Positions 51,601-64,000 of a stretch of DNA of 64,000 bases are shown here, one piece after another. Position 1 is the stretch's first letter; the number at the start of each line of letters is the position of its first letter. Location: the NCBI GenBank assembly GCA_033782935.1, contig JAWQEG010001359.1, positions 558,001-622,000 on the forward strand, written 5' to 3'. The notes under the pieces were generated by a model. The model saw nothing but the letters and a program-made list of their open reading frames with translations, was not told the DNA's origin and made no database searches. The position numbers and the translations under genes were made by a program. This DNA comes from Petrolisthes cinctipes (lineage: Eukaryota > Arthropoda > Malacostraca > Decapoda > Porcellanidae).

Positions 51601-53168
51601 TATTGAATTTTCCGGTGTTTTGAGCCTGAATTTGAGATATAAACGGGTACAGAAGAAACATGCACATATTGACTTTGGGCATCTAAAATATCGATTTTGA
51701 GCATGTTTTGGGCCTGTATTTTGAAAATACTCTAACACGGAGTAGGCATGTACAGATCGTTTCTGGGACCCCAAAATATCGAATTTTCGGGTGTTTTGGG
51801 CCTGAATTTGAGATATCGCCTTTACGGACCTAAAATATCGATTTTTAGCATGTTGTGAGCCTATATTTTGAAAATATTCTAGCACTGAGCAGGCATGTAC
51901 AGATCGCTTCTGGGACCCCAAAATATCGAATTTTCGGGTGTTTTGAGCTTGAATTTGAGATATAAACAAGTACAGAAGATGAATGCACATATCGACTTTT
52001 GCGCACCTAAAATATCGATTTTGAGCATGTTTTGAGCCTATATTTTGAATACATTCTAGCACTAAGTAGGCATGTACAGATCGCTTCTGGGACCCCAAAA
52101 TATCGAATTTTCGGGTGTTTTGAGCCAGAATTTGAGATATAAACGTGTATATAAGATGCATACACATATTGACTTTGGGCACCAAAAATATCGATTTTCA
52201 GCATGTTTTTGGCCTGTATTTTGAAAATACTCTAACACGGAGTTGGCATGTACAGATCGCTTCTGGGACCCCTAAATATCGAATTTTCGGGTGTTTTGGG
52301 CCAGAATTTGAGATATCGCCTTTACGCACCAAAAATATCGATTTTTAGCATGTTTTGAGCCAATATTTTGAAAATATTCTAGCACTGAGTACAGATTGCT
52401 TCTTGGACCCCAAAATATTGAATTTTCGGGTGTTTTGAGCCTGAATTTGAGATATAAACGGGTACAGAAGATACATGCACATATTGACTTTGGGCATCTA
52501 AAATATCGATTTTGAGCATGTTTTGGGCCTGTATTTTGAAAATACTCTAACACGGAGTAGGCATGTACAGATCGCTTCTGGGACCCCAAAATATCGAATT
52601 TTCGGGTGTTTTGGGCCTGAATTTGAGATATCGCCTTTACGCACCTAAAATATCGATTTTTAGCATGTTATGAGCCTATATTTTGAAAATATTCTAGCAC
52701 TGAGCAGGCATGTACAGATCGCTTCTGGGACCCCAAAATATCGAATTTTCTGGTGTTTTGAGCTTGAATTTGAGATATAAACGAGTACAGAAGATGAATG
52801 CACATATCGACTTTTGGGCACCTAAAATATCGATTTTGAGCATGTTTTGAGCCTATATTTTGAAAACATTCTAACACTGAGTAGGCATGTACAGATCGCT
52901 TCTGGGACCCCAAAATATCGAATTTTCGGGTGTTTTGAGCCTGAATTTGAGATATAAACGGGTACTGAAGATGCATGCACATATCGACTTTTTGGCACCT
53001 AAAACATCGATTTTGAGCATGTTTTAGGGATGTATTTTGAAAATACTCTAACACGGAGTAGGCATGTACAGATCGCTTCTGGGACCCCTAAATATCAAAT
53101 TTTCTTGTGTTTTGGGCCTTAATTTGAAATATCGACTTTTTGGCACCTAAAATATCGATTTTTATCAT
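48613..53168 (+). repeat. 118-bp-cassette unit 2 (4,556 bp, 28 monomers)
   Basis: Opens with L and the 118-bp monomer at 48789-48906. 48613-50377 matches 54287-56051 at +5,674. The remainder, from 50554, is the second copy of the 45.4-47.2 kb segment. This long unit therefore looks like a cassette unit into which an older segment was joined near 50,540. Confidence 0.8.
50554..52351 (+). repeat. Segment repeated at +5,182, copy 2
   Basis: Second copy of 45373-47169, lying inside cassette unit 2. After it, 52352-52519 is a 168-bp long monomer with the same 8-bp 'gta...gta' deletion seen at 30.6 kb, here on a different monomer type ('gcactgagtacagattgc'). Confidence 0.83.
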
Positions 53169-54286
53169 GTTTTTAGCCAATATTTTGAATATATTCTGGC
53201 ACTGAGTAGGCATGCACAGATTGCTTCTTGGACCCCAAAATATTGAATTTTCGGGTGTTTAGGGCCAGTATTTGAGATATAAACGGGTACAGAAGATGCA
53301 TGCACATATTGACTTTGGGCATCTAAAATATCGATTTACAGCATGTTTTGGGCATGTATTTTGAAAATATTCTATTTTGAGCCTGAATTTGAGATATAAA
53401 CGAATACCGAAGATGCATGCACATATCGACTTTTGGGCACCTAAAATATCGATTTTGAGCATGTTTTGAGCCTATATTTTGAAAACATTCTAGCACTAAG
53501 TAGGCATGTACAGATCGCTTCTGGGACTCCAAAATATCGAATTTTCGGGTGTTTTGAGTCAGAATTTGAGATATAAACGTGTATATAAGATGCATACACA
53601 TATTGACTTTCGGCACCAAAAATATCGATTTTCAGCATGTTTTGGGCCTGAATTTTGGAAATACTCTAACACGGAGTAGGCATGTACAGATCGCTTCTGA
53701 TACCCAAAAATATCAAATTTTCGGTGTTTAGGGCCAGAATTTGAGATATCGCCTTTACGCACCTAAAATATCGATTTTTAGCATGTTATGAGCCTATATT
53801 TTGAAAATATTCTAGCACTGAGCAGGCATGTACAGATCGCTTCTGGGACCCCAAAATATCGAATTTTCTGGTGTTTTGAGCTTGAATTTGAGATATAAAC
53901 GAGTACAGAAGATGAATGCACATATCGACCTTTGGGAACCTAAAATATCGATTTTGAGCATGTTTTGAGCCTATATTTTGAAAACATTCTAGCACTGAGT
54001 AGGCATGTACAGATCGCTTCTGGGACCCCAAAATATCGAATTTTCGGGTGTTTTGAGCCTGAATTTGAGATATAAACGGGTACTGAAGATGCATGCACAT
54101 ATCGACTTTTTGGCACCTAAAACATCGATTTTGAGCTTGTTTTAGGCATGTATTTTGAAAAAACTCTAACACGGAGTAGGCATGTACAGATCGCTTCTGG
54201 GACCCCTAAATATCAAATTTTCGGGTGTTTTGGGCCTTAATTTGAAATATCGACTTTTTGGAACCTAAAATATCGATTTTTATCAT
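53169..54286 (+). repeat. 118-bp-cassette unit 3 (1,118 bp, 7 monomers)
   Basis: Order L T L S L L S, T at 53345-53462. It is the parent-like form of the 941-bp unit at 47672. Markers 'cgaataccgaag' and 'gggactccaaaatatc' are shared with units at 47.7, 58.1 and 60.6 kb. The units at 48.6, 54.3 and 62.1 kb instead have 'gagtttgagatat' with 'cgagtaccgaag'. Confidence 0.85.
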
Positions 54287-57200
54287 GTTTTTAGCCTATA
54301 TTTTGAATATATTCTGGCACTGAGTAGGCATGCACAGATTGCTTCTGGGACCCCAAAATATTGAATTTTTGGGTGTTTAGGGCCAGAATTTGAGATATAA
54401 ACGGGTACAGAAGATGCATGCACATATTGACTTTGGGCATCTAAAATATCGATTTACAGCATGTTTTGGGCATGTATTTTGAAAATATTCTATTTTGAGC
54501 CTGAGTTTGAGATATAAACGAGTACCGAAGATGCATGCACATATCGACTTTTGGGCACCTAAAATATCGATTTTGAGCATGTTTTGAGCCTATATTTCGA
54601 AAACATTCTAGCACTAAGTAGGCATGTACAGATCGCTTCTGGGACCCCAAAATATCGAATTTTCGGGTGTTTTGAGCCAGAATTTGAGATATAAACGTGT
54701 ATATAAGATGCATACACATATTGACTTTGGGCACCAAAAATATCGATTTTCAGCATGTTTTGGGCCTGAATTTTGAAAATACTCTAACACGGAGTAGGCA
54801 TGTACAGATCGCTTCTGATACCCCAAAATATCGAATTTTCGGGTGTTTAGGGCCAGAATTTGAGATATCGACTTTTTGGCACCTAAAATATCGATTTTTA
54901 GCCTGTTTTTAGCCTATATTTTGAAAATATTCTAGCACTGAGTAGGCATGTACAGATTGCTTCTGGGACCCCAAAATATTGAATTTTCGGGTGTTTTGAG
55001 CCTGAATTTGAGATATAAACGGGTACAGAAGATACATGCACATATTGACTTTGGGCATCTAAATTATCGATTTTAAGCATGTTTTGGGCCTGTATTTTGA
55101 AAATACTCTAACGCGGAGTAGGCATGTACAGATCGCTTCTGGGACCCCAAAATATAGAATTTTCAGGTGTTTTGGGCCTGAATTTGAGATATCGCCCTTA
55201 CGCACCTAAAATATCGATTTTTAGCATGTTATGAGCCTATATTTTGAAAATATTCTAGCACTGAGTAGGCATGTACAGATCGCTTCTGAGACCCCAAAAT
55301 ACCGAATTTTCGGGTGTTTTGAGCTTGAATTTGAGATATAAACGAGTACAGAAGATGCATGCACATATCGACTTTTGGGCACCTAAAATATCGATTTTGA
55401 GCATGTTTTGAGCCTATATTTTGAAAACATTCTAGCACTGAGTAGGCATGTACAGATCGCTTCTGGGACCCAAAAATATTGAATTTTCGGGTGTTTAGGG
55501 CCAGAATTTGAGATATAAACGGATACAGAAGATGCATGCACATATCGACTTTTGGGCACCTAAAAGATCGATTTTCAGTATGTTTTTGGCCTGTATTTTG
55601 AAAATGCTCTAACACGGAGTTGGCATGTACAGATCGCTTCTGGGACCCCTAAATATCGAATTTTCGGATGTTTTGGGCCTGAATTTGAGATATCGCCTTT
55701 ACGCACCAAAAATATCGATTTTTAGCATGTTTTGAGCCAATATTTTGAAAATATTCTAGCACTGAGTAGGCATGTACAGATTGCTTCTGGGACCCCAAAA
55801 TATTGAATTTTCGGGTGTTTTGAGCCTGAATTTGAGATATAAACGGGTACAGAAGATACATGCACATATTGACGTTGGGCATCTAAAATATCGATTTTGA
55901 GCATGTTTTGGGCCTGTATTTTGAAAATACTCTAACACGGAGTAGGCATGTACAGATCGCTTCTGGGACCCCAAAATATCGAATTTTCGGGTGTTTTGGG
56001 CCTGAATTTGAGATATCGCCCTAACGCACCTAAAATATCGATTTTTAGCATGTTATGAGCCTATATTTTGAAAATATTCTAGCACTGAGTAGGCATGTAC
56101 AGATCGCTTCTGGGACCCCAAAATACCGAATTTTCGGGTGTTTTGAGCTTGAATTTGAGATATAAACGAGTACAGAAGATGCATGCACATATCGACTTTT
56201 GGGCACCTAAAATATCGATTTTGAGCATGTTTTGAGCCTATATTTTGAAAACATTCTAGCACTGAGTAGGCATGTACAGATCGCTTCTGGGACCCAAAAA
56301 TATTGAATTTTCGGGTGTTTAGGGCCAGAATTTGAGATATAAACGGATACAGAAGATGCATGCACATATCGACTTTTGGGCACCTAAAAGATCGATTTTC
56401 AGTATGTTTTTGGCCTGTATTTTGAAAATGCTCTAACACGGAGTTGGCATGTTCAGATCGCTTCTGGGACCCCTAAATATCGAATTTTCGGATGTTTTGG
56501 GCCTGAATTTGAGATATCGCCTTTACGCACCAAAAATATCGATTTTTAGCATGTTTTGAGCCAATATTTTGAAAATATTCTAGCACTGAGTAGGCATGTA
56601 CAGATTGCTTCTGGGACCCCAAAATATTGAATTTTCGGGTGTTTTGAGCCTGAATTTGAGATATAAACGGGTACAGAAGATACATGCACATATTGACTTT
56701 TGGGCACCTAAAATATCGATTTTGAGCATGTTTTGAGCCTATATTTTGAAAACATTCTAGCACTGAGTAGGCATGTACAGATCGCTTCTGGGACCCCAAA
56801 ATATCGAATTTTCGGGTGTTTTGAGCCTGAATTTGAGATATAAACGGGTACAGAAGATACATGCAAATATTGACTTTGGGCATCTAAAATATCGATTTTG
56901 AGCATGTTTTGGGCCTGTATTTTGAAAATACTCTAACACGGAGTAGGCATGTACAGATCGCTTCTGGGACCCCAAAATATCGAATTTTCGGGTGTTTTGG
57001 GCCTGAATTTGAGATATCGCCTTTTCGCACCTAAAATATCGATTTTTAGCATGTTATGAGCCTATATTTTGAAAATATTCTAGCACTGAGCAGGCATGTA
57101 CAGATCGCTTCTGGGACCCCAAAATATCGAATTTTCTGGTGTTTTGAGCTTGAATTTGAGATATAAACGAGTACAGAAGATGAATGCACATATCGACTTT

Positions 57201-58054
57201 TGGGCACCTAAAATATCGATTTGTAGCATGTTTTGAGCCTATATTTTGAAAATATTCTAGCACTGAGTAGGCATGTACAGATTGCTTCTGGGACCCCAAA
57301 ATATTGAATTTTCGGGTGTTTTGAGCCTGAATTTGAGATATAAACGGGTACAGAAGATACATGCACATATTGACTTTGGGCATCTAAATTATCGATTTTA
57401 AGCATGTTTTGGGCCTGTATTTTGAAAATACTCTAACGCGGAGTAGGCATGTACAGATCGCTTCTGGGACCCCAAAATATAGAATTTTCAGGTGTTTTGG
57501 GCCTGAATTTGAGATATCGCCCTTACGCACCTAAAATATCGATTTTTAGCATGTTATGAGCCTATATTTTGAAAATATTCTAGCACTGAGTAGGCATGTA
57601 CAGATCGCTTCTGAGACCCCAAAATACCGAATTTTCGGGTGTTTTGAGCTTGAATTTGAGATATAAACGAGTACAGAAGATGCATGCACATATCGACTTT
57701 TGGGCACCTAAAATATCGATTTTGAGCATGTTTTGAGCCTATATTTTGAAAACATTCTAGCACTGAGTAGGCATGTACAGATCGCTTCTGGGACCCAAAA
57801 ATATTGAATTTTCGGGTGTTTAGGGCCAGAATTTGAGATATAAACGGATACAGAAGATGCATGCACATATCGACTTTATGGCACCTAAAACATCGATTTT
57901 GAGCATGTTTTAGGCATGTATTTTGAAAATACTCTAACACGGTGTAGGCATGTACAGATCGCTTCTGATACCCCAAAATATCGAATTTTCGGGTGTTTAG
58001 GGCCAGAATTTGAGATATCGACTTCTTGGCACCTAAAATATCGATTTTTAGCAT
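54287..58054 (+). repeat. 118-bp-cassette unit 4 (3,768 bp, 23 monomers)
   Basis: T at 54463-54580. Within it, 55228 to about 55870 is repeated at 56052 to about 56694 (+824; five monomers L L S L S), and a further related stretch runs from 57053. The T variants match units 2 and 7. Confidence 0.8.
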
Positions 58055-60644
58055 GTTTTTAGCCTATATTTTGAATATATTCTGGCACTGAGTAGGCATG
58101 CACAGATTGCTTCTTGGACCCCAAAATATTGAATTTTCGGGTGTTTAGGGCCAGAATTTGAGATATAAACGGGTACAGAAGATGCATGCACATATTGACT
58201 TTGGGCATCTAAAATATCGATTTACAGCATGTTTTGGGCATGTATTTTGAAAATATTCTATTTTGAGCCTGAATTTGAGATATAAACGAATACCGAAGAT
58301 GCATGCACATATCGACTTTTGGGCACCTAAAATATCTATTTTGAGCATGTTTTGAGCCTATATTTTGAAAACATTCTAGCACTAAGTAGGCATGTACAGA
58401 TCGCTTCTGGGACTCCAAAATATCGAATTTTCGGGTGTTTTGAGCCAGAATTTGAGATATAAACGTGTATATAAGATGCATACACATATTGACTTTGGGC
58501 ACCAAAAATATCGATTTTCAGTATGTTTTGGGCCTGAATTTTGAAAATACTCTAAAACGGAGTAGGCATGTACAGATCGCTTCTGATACCCCAAAATATC
58601 AAATTTTCGGGTGTTTAGGGCCAGAATTTGAGATATCGACTTTTTGGCACCTAAAATATCGATTTTTAGCATGTTTTTAGCCTATATTTTGAAAATATTC
58701 TAGCACTGAGTAGGCATGTACAGATTGCTTCTGGGACCCCAAAATATTGAATTTTCGGGTGTTTTGAGCTTGAATTTGAGATATAAACGGGTACAGAAGA
58801 TACATGCACATATTGCCTTTGGGCATCTAAATTATCGATTTTAAGCATGTTTTAGGCCTGTATTTTGAAAATACTCTAACGCGGAGTAGGCATGTACAGA
58901 TCGCTTCTGGGACCCCAAAATATCGAATTTTCAAGTGTTTTGGGCCTGAATTTGAGATATCGCCCTTACGCACCTAAAATATCGATTTTTAGCATGTTAT
59001 GAGCCTATATTTTGAAAATATTCTTGCACTGAGTAGGCATGTACAGATCGCTTCTGGGACCCCAAAATACCGAATTTTCGGGTGTTTTGAGCTTGAATTT
59101 GAGATATAAACGAGTACAGAAGATGCATGCACATATCGACTTTTGGGCACCTAAAATATCGATTTTGAGCATGTTTTGAGCCTATATTTTGAAAACATTC
59201 TAGCACTGAGTAGGCATGTACAGATCGCTTCTGGGACCCAAAAATATTGAATTTTCGGGTGTTTAGGGCCAAAATTTGAGATATAAACGGATACAGAAGA
59301 TGCATGCACATATCGACTTTTGGGCACCTAAAAGATCGATTTTCAGTATGTTTTTGGCCTGTATTTTGAAAATGCTCTAACACGGAGTTGGCATGTACAG
59401 ATCGCTTCTGCGACCCCTAAATATCGAATTTTCGGGTGTTTTGGGCCTGAATTTGAGATATCGCCTTTACGCACCAAAAATATCGATTTTTAGCATGTTT
59501 TGAGCCAATATTTTGAAAATATTCTAGCACTGAGTAGGCATGTACAGATAGCTTCTGGGACCCCAAAATATTGAATTTTCGGGTGTTTTGGGCCTGAATT
59601 TGAGATATAAACGGGTACAGAAGATACATGCACATATTGACTTTGGGCATCTAAAATATCGATTTTGAGCATGTTTTGGGCCTCTATTTTGAAAATACTC
59701 TAACACGGAGTAGGCATGTACAGATCGCTTCTGGGAACCCAAAATATCGAATTTTCGGGTGTTTTGGGCCTGAATTTGAGATATCGCCTTTACGCACCAA
59801 AAATATCGATTTTTAGCATGTTTTGAGCCAATATTTTGAAAATATTCTAGCACTGAGTAGGCATGTACAGAATGCTTCTGGGACCCCAAAATATTGAATT
59901 TTCGGGTGTTTTGAGCCTGAATTTGAGATATAAACGGGTACAGAAGATACATGCACATATTGACTTTGGGCATCTAAAATATCGATTTTGAGCATGTTTT
60001 GGGCCTGTATTTTGAAAATACTCTAACACGGAGTAGGCATGTACAGATCCCTTCTGGGACCCCAAAATATCGAATTTTCGGGTGTTTTGGGCCTGAATTT
60101 GAGATATCGCCTTTACGCACCTAAAATATCGATTTTTAGCATGTTATGAGCCTATATTTTGAAAATATTCTAGCACTGAGCAGGCATGTACAGATCGCTT
60201 CTGGGACCCCAAAATATTGAATTTTCTGGTGTTTTGAGCTTGAATTTGAGATATAAACGAGTACAGAAGATGAATGCACATATCGACTTTTGGGCACCTA
60301 AAATATCGATTTTGAGCATGTTTTGAGCCTATATTTTGAAAACATTCTAGCACTGAGTAGGCATGTACAGATCGCTTCTGGGACCCCCAAATATCGAATT
60401 TTCGGGTGTTTTGAGCCTGAATTTGAGATATAAACGGGTACTGAAGATGCATGCACATATCGACTTTTTGGCACCTAAAACATCGATTTTGAGCATGTTT
60501 TAGGCATGTATTTTGAAAATACTCTAACACGGAGTAGGCATGTACAGATCGCTTCTGGGACCCCTAAATATCAAATTTTCTTGTGTTTTGGGCCTTAATT
60601 TGAAATATCGACTTTTTGGCACCTAAAATATCGATTTTTATCAT
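58055..60644 (+). repeat. 118-bp-cassette unit 5 (2,590 bp, 16 monomers)
   Basis: T at 58231-58348. Order L T L S L S L L S L S L S L L S. It includes a local doubling of the L S pair at 59350-59995 ('gagccaatattttg' monomers). Confidence 0.82.
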
Positions 60645-62087
60645 GTTTTTAGCCTATATTTTGAATATATTCTGGCACTGAGTAGGCATGCACAGATTGC
60701 TTCTTGGACCCCAAAATATTGAATTTTCGGGTGTTTAGGGCCAGTATTTGAGATATAAACGGGTACAGAAGATGCATGCACATATTGACTTTGGGCATCT
60801 AAAATATCGATTTACAGCATGTTTTGGGCATGTATTTTGAAAATATTCTATTTTGAGCCTGAATTTGAGATATAAACGAATACCGAAGATGCATGCACAT
60901 ATCGACTTTTGGGCACCTAAAATATCGATTTTGAGCATGTTTTGAGCCTATATTTTGAAAACATTCTAGCACTAAGTAGGCATGTACAGATCGCTTCTGG
61001 GACTCCAAAATATCGAATTTTCGGGTGTTTTGAGCCAGAATTTGAGATATAAACGTGTATATAAGATGCATACACATATTGACTTTGGGCACCAAAAATA
61101 TCGATTTTCAGCATGTTTTGGGCCTGAATTTTGAAAATACTCTAACACGGAGTAGGCATGTACAGATCGCTTCTGATACCCCAAAATATCGAATTTTCGG
61201 GTGTTTAGGGCCAGAATTTGAGATATCGACTTTTTGGCACCTAAAATATCGATTTTTAGCCTGTTTTTAGCCTATATTTTGAAAATATTCTAGCACTGAG
61301 TAGGCATGTACAGATTGCTTCTGGGACCCCAAAATATTGAATTTTCGGGTGTTTTGAGCATGAATTTGAGATATAAACGGGTACAGATGATACATGCACA
61401 TATTGACTTTGGGCATCTAAATTATCGATTTTAAGCATGTTTTGGGCCTGTATTTTGAAAATACTCTAACGCGGAGTAGGCATGTACAGATCGCTTCTGG
61501 GACCCCAAAATATCGAATTTTCAGGTGTTTTGGGCCTGAATTTGAGATATCGCCCTTACGCACCTAAAATATCGATTTTTAGCATGTTATGAGCCTATAT
61601 TTTGAAAATATTCTAGCACTGAGTAGGCATGTACAGATCGCTTCTGGGACCCCAAAATACCGAATTTTCGGGTGTTTTGAGCTTGAATTTGAGATATAAA
61701 CGAGTACAGAAGATGAATGCACATATCGACCTTTGGGAACCTAAAATATCGATTTTGAGCATGTTTTGAGCCTATATTTTGAAAACATTCTAGCACTGAG
61801 TAGGCATGTGCAGATCGCTTCTGGGACCCCAAAATATCGAATTTTCGGGTGTTTTGAGCCTGAATTTGAGATATAAACGGGAACTGAAGATGCATGCACA
61901 TATCGACTTTTTGGCACCTAAAACATCGATTTTGAGCATGTTTTAGGCATGTATTTTGAAAATACTCTAACACGGAGTAGGCATGTACAGATCGCTTCTG
62001 GGACCCCTAAATATCAAATTTTCGGGTGTTTTGGGCCTTAATTTGAAATATCGACTTTTTGGCACCTAAAATAACGATTTTTATCAT
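60645..62087 (+). repeat. 118-bp-cassette unit 6 (1,443 bp, 9 monomers)
   Basis: T at 60821-60938. Order L T L S L S L L S. The next unit repeats the first seven monomer lengths exactly (176, 118, 176, 148, 176, 147, 177). Confidence 0.85.
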
Positions 62088-64000
62088 GTTTTTAGCCTAT
62101 ATTTTGAATATATTCTGGCACTGAGTAGGCATGCACAGATTGCTTCTGGGACCCCAAAATATTGAATTTTTGGGTGTTTAGGGCCAGAATTTGAGATATA
62201 AACGGGTACAGAAGATGCATGCACATATTGACTTTGGGCATCTAAAATATCGATTTACAGTATGTTTTGGGCATGTATTTTGAAAATATTCTATTTTGAG
62301 CCTGAGTTTGAGATATAAACGAGTACCGAAGATGCATGCACATATCGACTTTTGGGCACCTAAAATATCGATTTTGAGCATGTTTTGAGCCTATATTTTG
62401 AAAACATTCTAGCACTAAGTAGGCATGTACAGATCGCTTCTGGGACCCCAAAATATCGAATTTTCGGGTGTTTTGAGCCAGAATTTGAGATATAAACGTG
62501 TATATAAGATGCATACACATATTGACTTTGAGCACCAAAAATATCGATTTTCAGCATGTTTTGGGCCTGAATTTTGAAAATACTCTAACTCGGAGTAGGC
62601 ATGTACAGATCGCTTCTGATACCCCAAAATATCGAATTTTCGGGTGTTTAGGGCCAGAATTTGAGATATCGACTTTTTGGCACCTAAAATATCGATTTTT
62701 AGCATGTTTTTAGCCTATATTTTGAAAATATTCTAGCACTGAGTAGGCATGTACAGATTGCTTCTGGGACCCCAAAATATTGAATTTTCGGGTGTTTTGA
62801 GCCTGAATTTGAGATATAAACGGGTACAGAAGATACATGCACATATTGACTTTGGGCATATAAATTATCGATTTTAAGCATGTTTTGGGCCTGTATTTTG
62901 AAAATACTCTAACGCGGAGTAGGCATGTACAGATCGCTTCTGGGACCCCAAAATATCGAATTTTCAGGTGTTTTGGGCCTGAATTTGAGATATCGCCCTT
63001 ACGCACCTAAAATATCGATTTTTAGCATGTTATGAGCCTATATTTTGAAAATATTCTAGCACTGAGTAGGCATGTACAGATCGCTTCTGGGACCCCAAAA
63101 TACCGAATTTTCGGGTGTTTTGAGCTTGAATTTGAGATATAAACGAGTACAGAAGATGCATGCACATATCGACTTTTGGGCACCTAAAATATCGATTTTG
63201 AGCATGTTTTGAGCCTATATTTTGAAAACATTCTAGCACTGAGTAGGCATGTACAGATCGCTTCTGGGACCCCTAAATATCGAATTTTCGGATGTTTTGG
63301 GCCTGAATTTGAGATATCGCCTATACGCACCAAAAATATCGATTTTTAGCATGTTTTGAGCCAATATTTTGAAAATATTCTAGCACTGAGTAGGCATGTA
63401 CAGATTGCTTCTGGGACCCCAAAATATTGAATTTTCGGGTGTTTTGAGCCTGAATTTGAGATATAAACGGGTACAGAAGATACATGCACATATTGACTTT
63501 GGGCATCTAAAATATCGATTTTGAGCATGTTTTGGCCCTCTATTTTGAAAATACTCTAACACGGAGTAGGCATGTACAGATCGCTTCTGGGACCCCAAAA
63601 TATCGAATTTTCGGGTGTTTTGGGCCTGAATTTGAGATATCGCCTTTACGCACCAAAAATATCGATTTTTAGCATGTTTTTAGCCTATATTTTGAAAATA
63701 TTCAAGCACTGAGCAGGCATGTACAGATCGCTTCTGGGACCCCAAAATATCGAATTTTATGGTGTTTTGAGCTTGAATTTGAGATATAAACGAGTACAGA
63801 AGATGAATGCACATATCGACCTTTGGGAACCTAAAATATCGATTTTGAGCATGTTTTGAGCCTATATTTTGAAAACATTCTAGCACTGAGTAGGCATGTA
63901 CAGATCGCTTCTGGGACCCAAAAATATTGAATTTTCGGGTGTTTAGGGCCAGAATTTGAGATATAAACGGATACAGAAGATGCATGCACATATCGACTTT
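62088..64000 (+). repeat. 118-bp-cassette unit 7 (cut by the window end)
   Basis: T at 62264-62381. It follows unit 6 through 63205. Then a short monomer with an A2 front (63206-63352) stands where unit 4-type copies have a long and a short one, again a loss of one 177-bp monomer. The last 148 bp (63853-64000) are an incomplete monomer. Confidence 0.82.

Larger units (their letters stand above)
1..64000 (+). repeat. Head-to-tail satellite array filling the window
   Basis: Every part of the window is a copy of one repeat, all in the same orientation. Each monomer can be followed by the same landmarks in order: a 'gcatgtttt' boundary, a T-rich 'gcctatattttg' or 'gcctgtattttg' box, 'gtaggcatgtacagatcgc', 'aaaatatcgaattttcggg', and a closing 'aaaatatcgatttt'. 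Hand parsing gives 385 complete monomers and a 148-bp partial at the right edge; the array extends beyond both ends. No inversion, transposon or unique spacer was seen. A eukaryotic centromeric or heterochromatic satellite is the natural reading from array size and monomer length. The family and the species are not recognised. Confidence 0.97.

Noticed and set aside
1..64000. CRISPR array
   Set aside because: Repeats are continuous with no unique spacers, the unit is far longer than a CRISPR repeat, and no cas gene is present.

Overview
This window is satellite DNA from end to end. I see no gene, RNA gene, transposon or unique sequence in 64 kb. All copies run head to tail in one orientation. 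Composition is about 39% G+C (hand count of one consensus unit). Long tandem arrays of ~176-bp units in multi-kilobase higher-order repeats point to a eukaryotic chromosome, most likely centromeric or other constitutive heterochromatin. Frequent CG-to-TG and CG-to-CA variants suggest a genome with CpG methylation, which fits a plant but does not prove it. I do not recognise the satellite family and cannot name the organism.

I parsed the array by hand at the conserved 'gcat|gtttt' boundary. It holds 385 complete monomers plus a 148-bp partial at the right edge: about 252 long (almost all 176 or 177 bp), 125 short (mostly 146-151 bp), seven of 118 bp and one of 119 bp. The short form lacks 29 bp of the second half. 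Two short monomers are never adjacent; each is preceded by one to five longer ones. The long monomer is itself a diverged dimer of an ~88-bp unit (60 of 88 columns identical without gaps), so the hierarchy is 88 bp, then 176/147 bp, then multimers of 6-28 monomers, then segmental duplications.

Layout. 1-2503: leading mixed multimers. 2504-9748: two tandem copies of an 18-monomer, 3,032-bp unit, the first carrying an extra 1,181-bp internal duplication. 9749-11070: linker also found near 18.1-19.3 kb. 11071-22839: three copies of a second unit (3,031, 3,532 and 3,532 bp) with a 1,674-bp spacer before the third. 22840-26671: older segments reshuffled, with an out-of-register junction at 26,280. 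26672-28673: 1,001-bp unit twice. 28674-35977: 3,652-bp unit twice, nearly identical. 35978-38980: no close internal duplicate. 38981-43018: nested 1,857- and 2,358-bp duplications. 43019-45372: irregular and chimeric monomers. 45373-52351: segments shared at a 5,182-bp offset. From 47672 to the end: units each opened by a diagnostic 118-bp monomer.

The minus strand has open frames up to 209 codons. They arise because 177 and 147 are multiples of three while 176 is not, and I do not regard them as genes. The biological content is the record of how the array evolves: unequal exchange in register, one clear exchange out of register, and repeated local amplification.
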